A program made the translations under genes and the position numbers. The notes under the pieces were generated by a model that worked only from the letters and a program-made list of their open reading frames with translations, ran no database searches and was not told where the DNA came from. A stretch of 15,263 nt of DNA from Deltaproteobacteria bacterium (GTDB taxonomy: Bacteria > Desulfobacterota > GWC2-55-46 > S146-70): contig WGFD01000262.1 in assembly GCA_015492395.1 (NCBI GenBank), forward strand, positions 1-15,263, given 5' to 3'. Positions 14,872 to 15,263 of the stretch are shown here, one piece after another; the first letter of the stretch is position 1; each line of letters opens with the position of its first letter.

Positions 14872-15263
14872 CGGTCTCCGTCCATGAAGGGTTGTCTTTT
14901 TCACTGTGCCTGATTATACCCATCGTATCCCCAGTGTGGTTTCCGTAATCCCATGTTTTTGACTGCTTCCTAGACAATCTATCCGCGACGGTGTTGCTCC
15001 AGAGGGTTATCCGGCTTTAACTCCTTGCCAAAACACTTGTTCCGAAAATAACGTTCCCATTCCATTTCTTGTTAAAGCGCCGCATCCCGCATAAAATGGT
15101 AGAATGGCTGGCTGAAGCTTAAAAAATTTGTTCCTCGTGCTCTGTGGCAACATTCCTTTGTTCTTACAACCAGCCAGGTCAGTTTCGCTATCGGGGTCTC
15201 AGGCCGCCAATTGATTCCGACCTCATGCTCTACCATTCGGCTGGATCACTGTTCAGAGGTTTA
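14872..15263. other. Intergenic region after trkH, no convincing gene
   Basis: I see no gene I can support in these 392 bp. A promoter-like pair, TTGTTA (15069-15074) and TAAAAT (15092-15097) with a 17-bp spacer, points to the right on the plus strand. On the minus strand there is an open frame of 54 codons (ATG 15236 to TAA 15072) beginning MVEHEVGINWRPETPIAKLT, with no ribosome binding site or recognised domain. The last bases, TTCAGAGGTT (15252-15261), repeat in inverted orientation ten bases of the left end of the element at 3980. All three frames of the minus strand are broken, so a decayed gene is possible but unproven. Confidence 0.4.
15069..15097 (+). promoter_or_regulatory. Promoter-like sequence after trkH
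   Basis: TTGTTA (4 of 6) and TAAAAT (5 of 6) are spaced exactly 17 bp. Transcription would begin near 15104 and run off the window. No gene is visible in the remaining 160 bp, so a non-coding RNA, a leader or a chance match are all possible. Confidence 0.3.

Noticed and set aside
15221..15238. tRNA D-arm-like GGTAGAGCA on the minus strand
   Set aside because: No matching acceptor stem, anticodon arm or GTTCGAATC T-loop can be folded around it; a short chance resemblance.

Overview
This is a 15.3 kb stretch of ordinary bacterial chromosome, densely packed and without tRNA, rRNA, phage or CRISPR. An LPS-core type glycosyltransferase next to a heptose-7-phosphate kinase points to a Gram-negative organism. 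Several things suggest an uncultured member of Desulfobacterota, Nitrospirota or a related lineage: a long HflX with an N-terminal extension, the DUF4416-yicC-gmk order, a ribosome hibernation factor fused to a cold shock domain, and an uncharacterised TPR/HEAT-like pair. That placement is inference; the sequence holds no phylogenetic marker that I can use without alignment.

Layout. (a) 1-1214, minus strand: rplU-rpmA-obg behind a near-consensus promoter; obg is cut by the window edge, and an intrinsic-terminator-like hairpin lies directly in front of it. (b) 1215-1631: divergent intergenic region. (c) 1632-2165, plus strand: HPF/RaiA-type factor with a cold shock domain. (d) 2211-3866, minus strand: GTPase HflX, convergent with (c). 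Its reading frame appears to begin at a non-canonical AUC codon. (e) 3867-4358: intergenic region holding a ~152 bp multi-hairpin element with IS5-like ends, a MITE candidate, followed by ~220 bp with no recognised content. (f) 4359-14871, plus strand: a long co-directional run of GT4 glycosyltransferase, rfaE1, DUF4416, yicC, gmk, coaX, TPR protein, HEAT-like protein, nfo, trkA and trkH. Many junctions overlap by a few bases or abut. (g) 14872-15263: no convincing gene.

How the genes relate. rplU/rpmA/obg, the HPF fusion, HflX, YicC and Gmk concern ribosome assembly, ribosome rescue, RNA turnover and guanine nucleotide supply. The glycosyltransferase and RfaE1 belong to LPS inner core synthesis. 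CoaX starts coenzyme A synthesis, Nfo repairs abasic sites, and TrkA/TrkH form a potassium uptake system. I found no previously undescribed multi-gene system. The points most worth a second look are the AUC start of hflX, a perfect 18-bp inverted repeat inside the nfo coding sequence, a probable single-base frameshift at the nfo C terminus, the IS5-like MITE candidate, the HPF-cold-shock fusion, and the hairpin between rpmA and obg.
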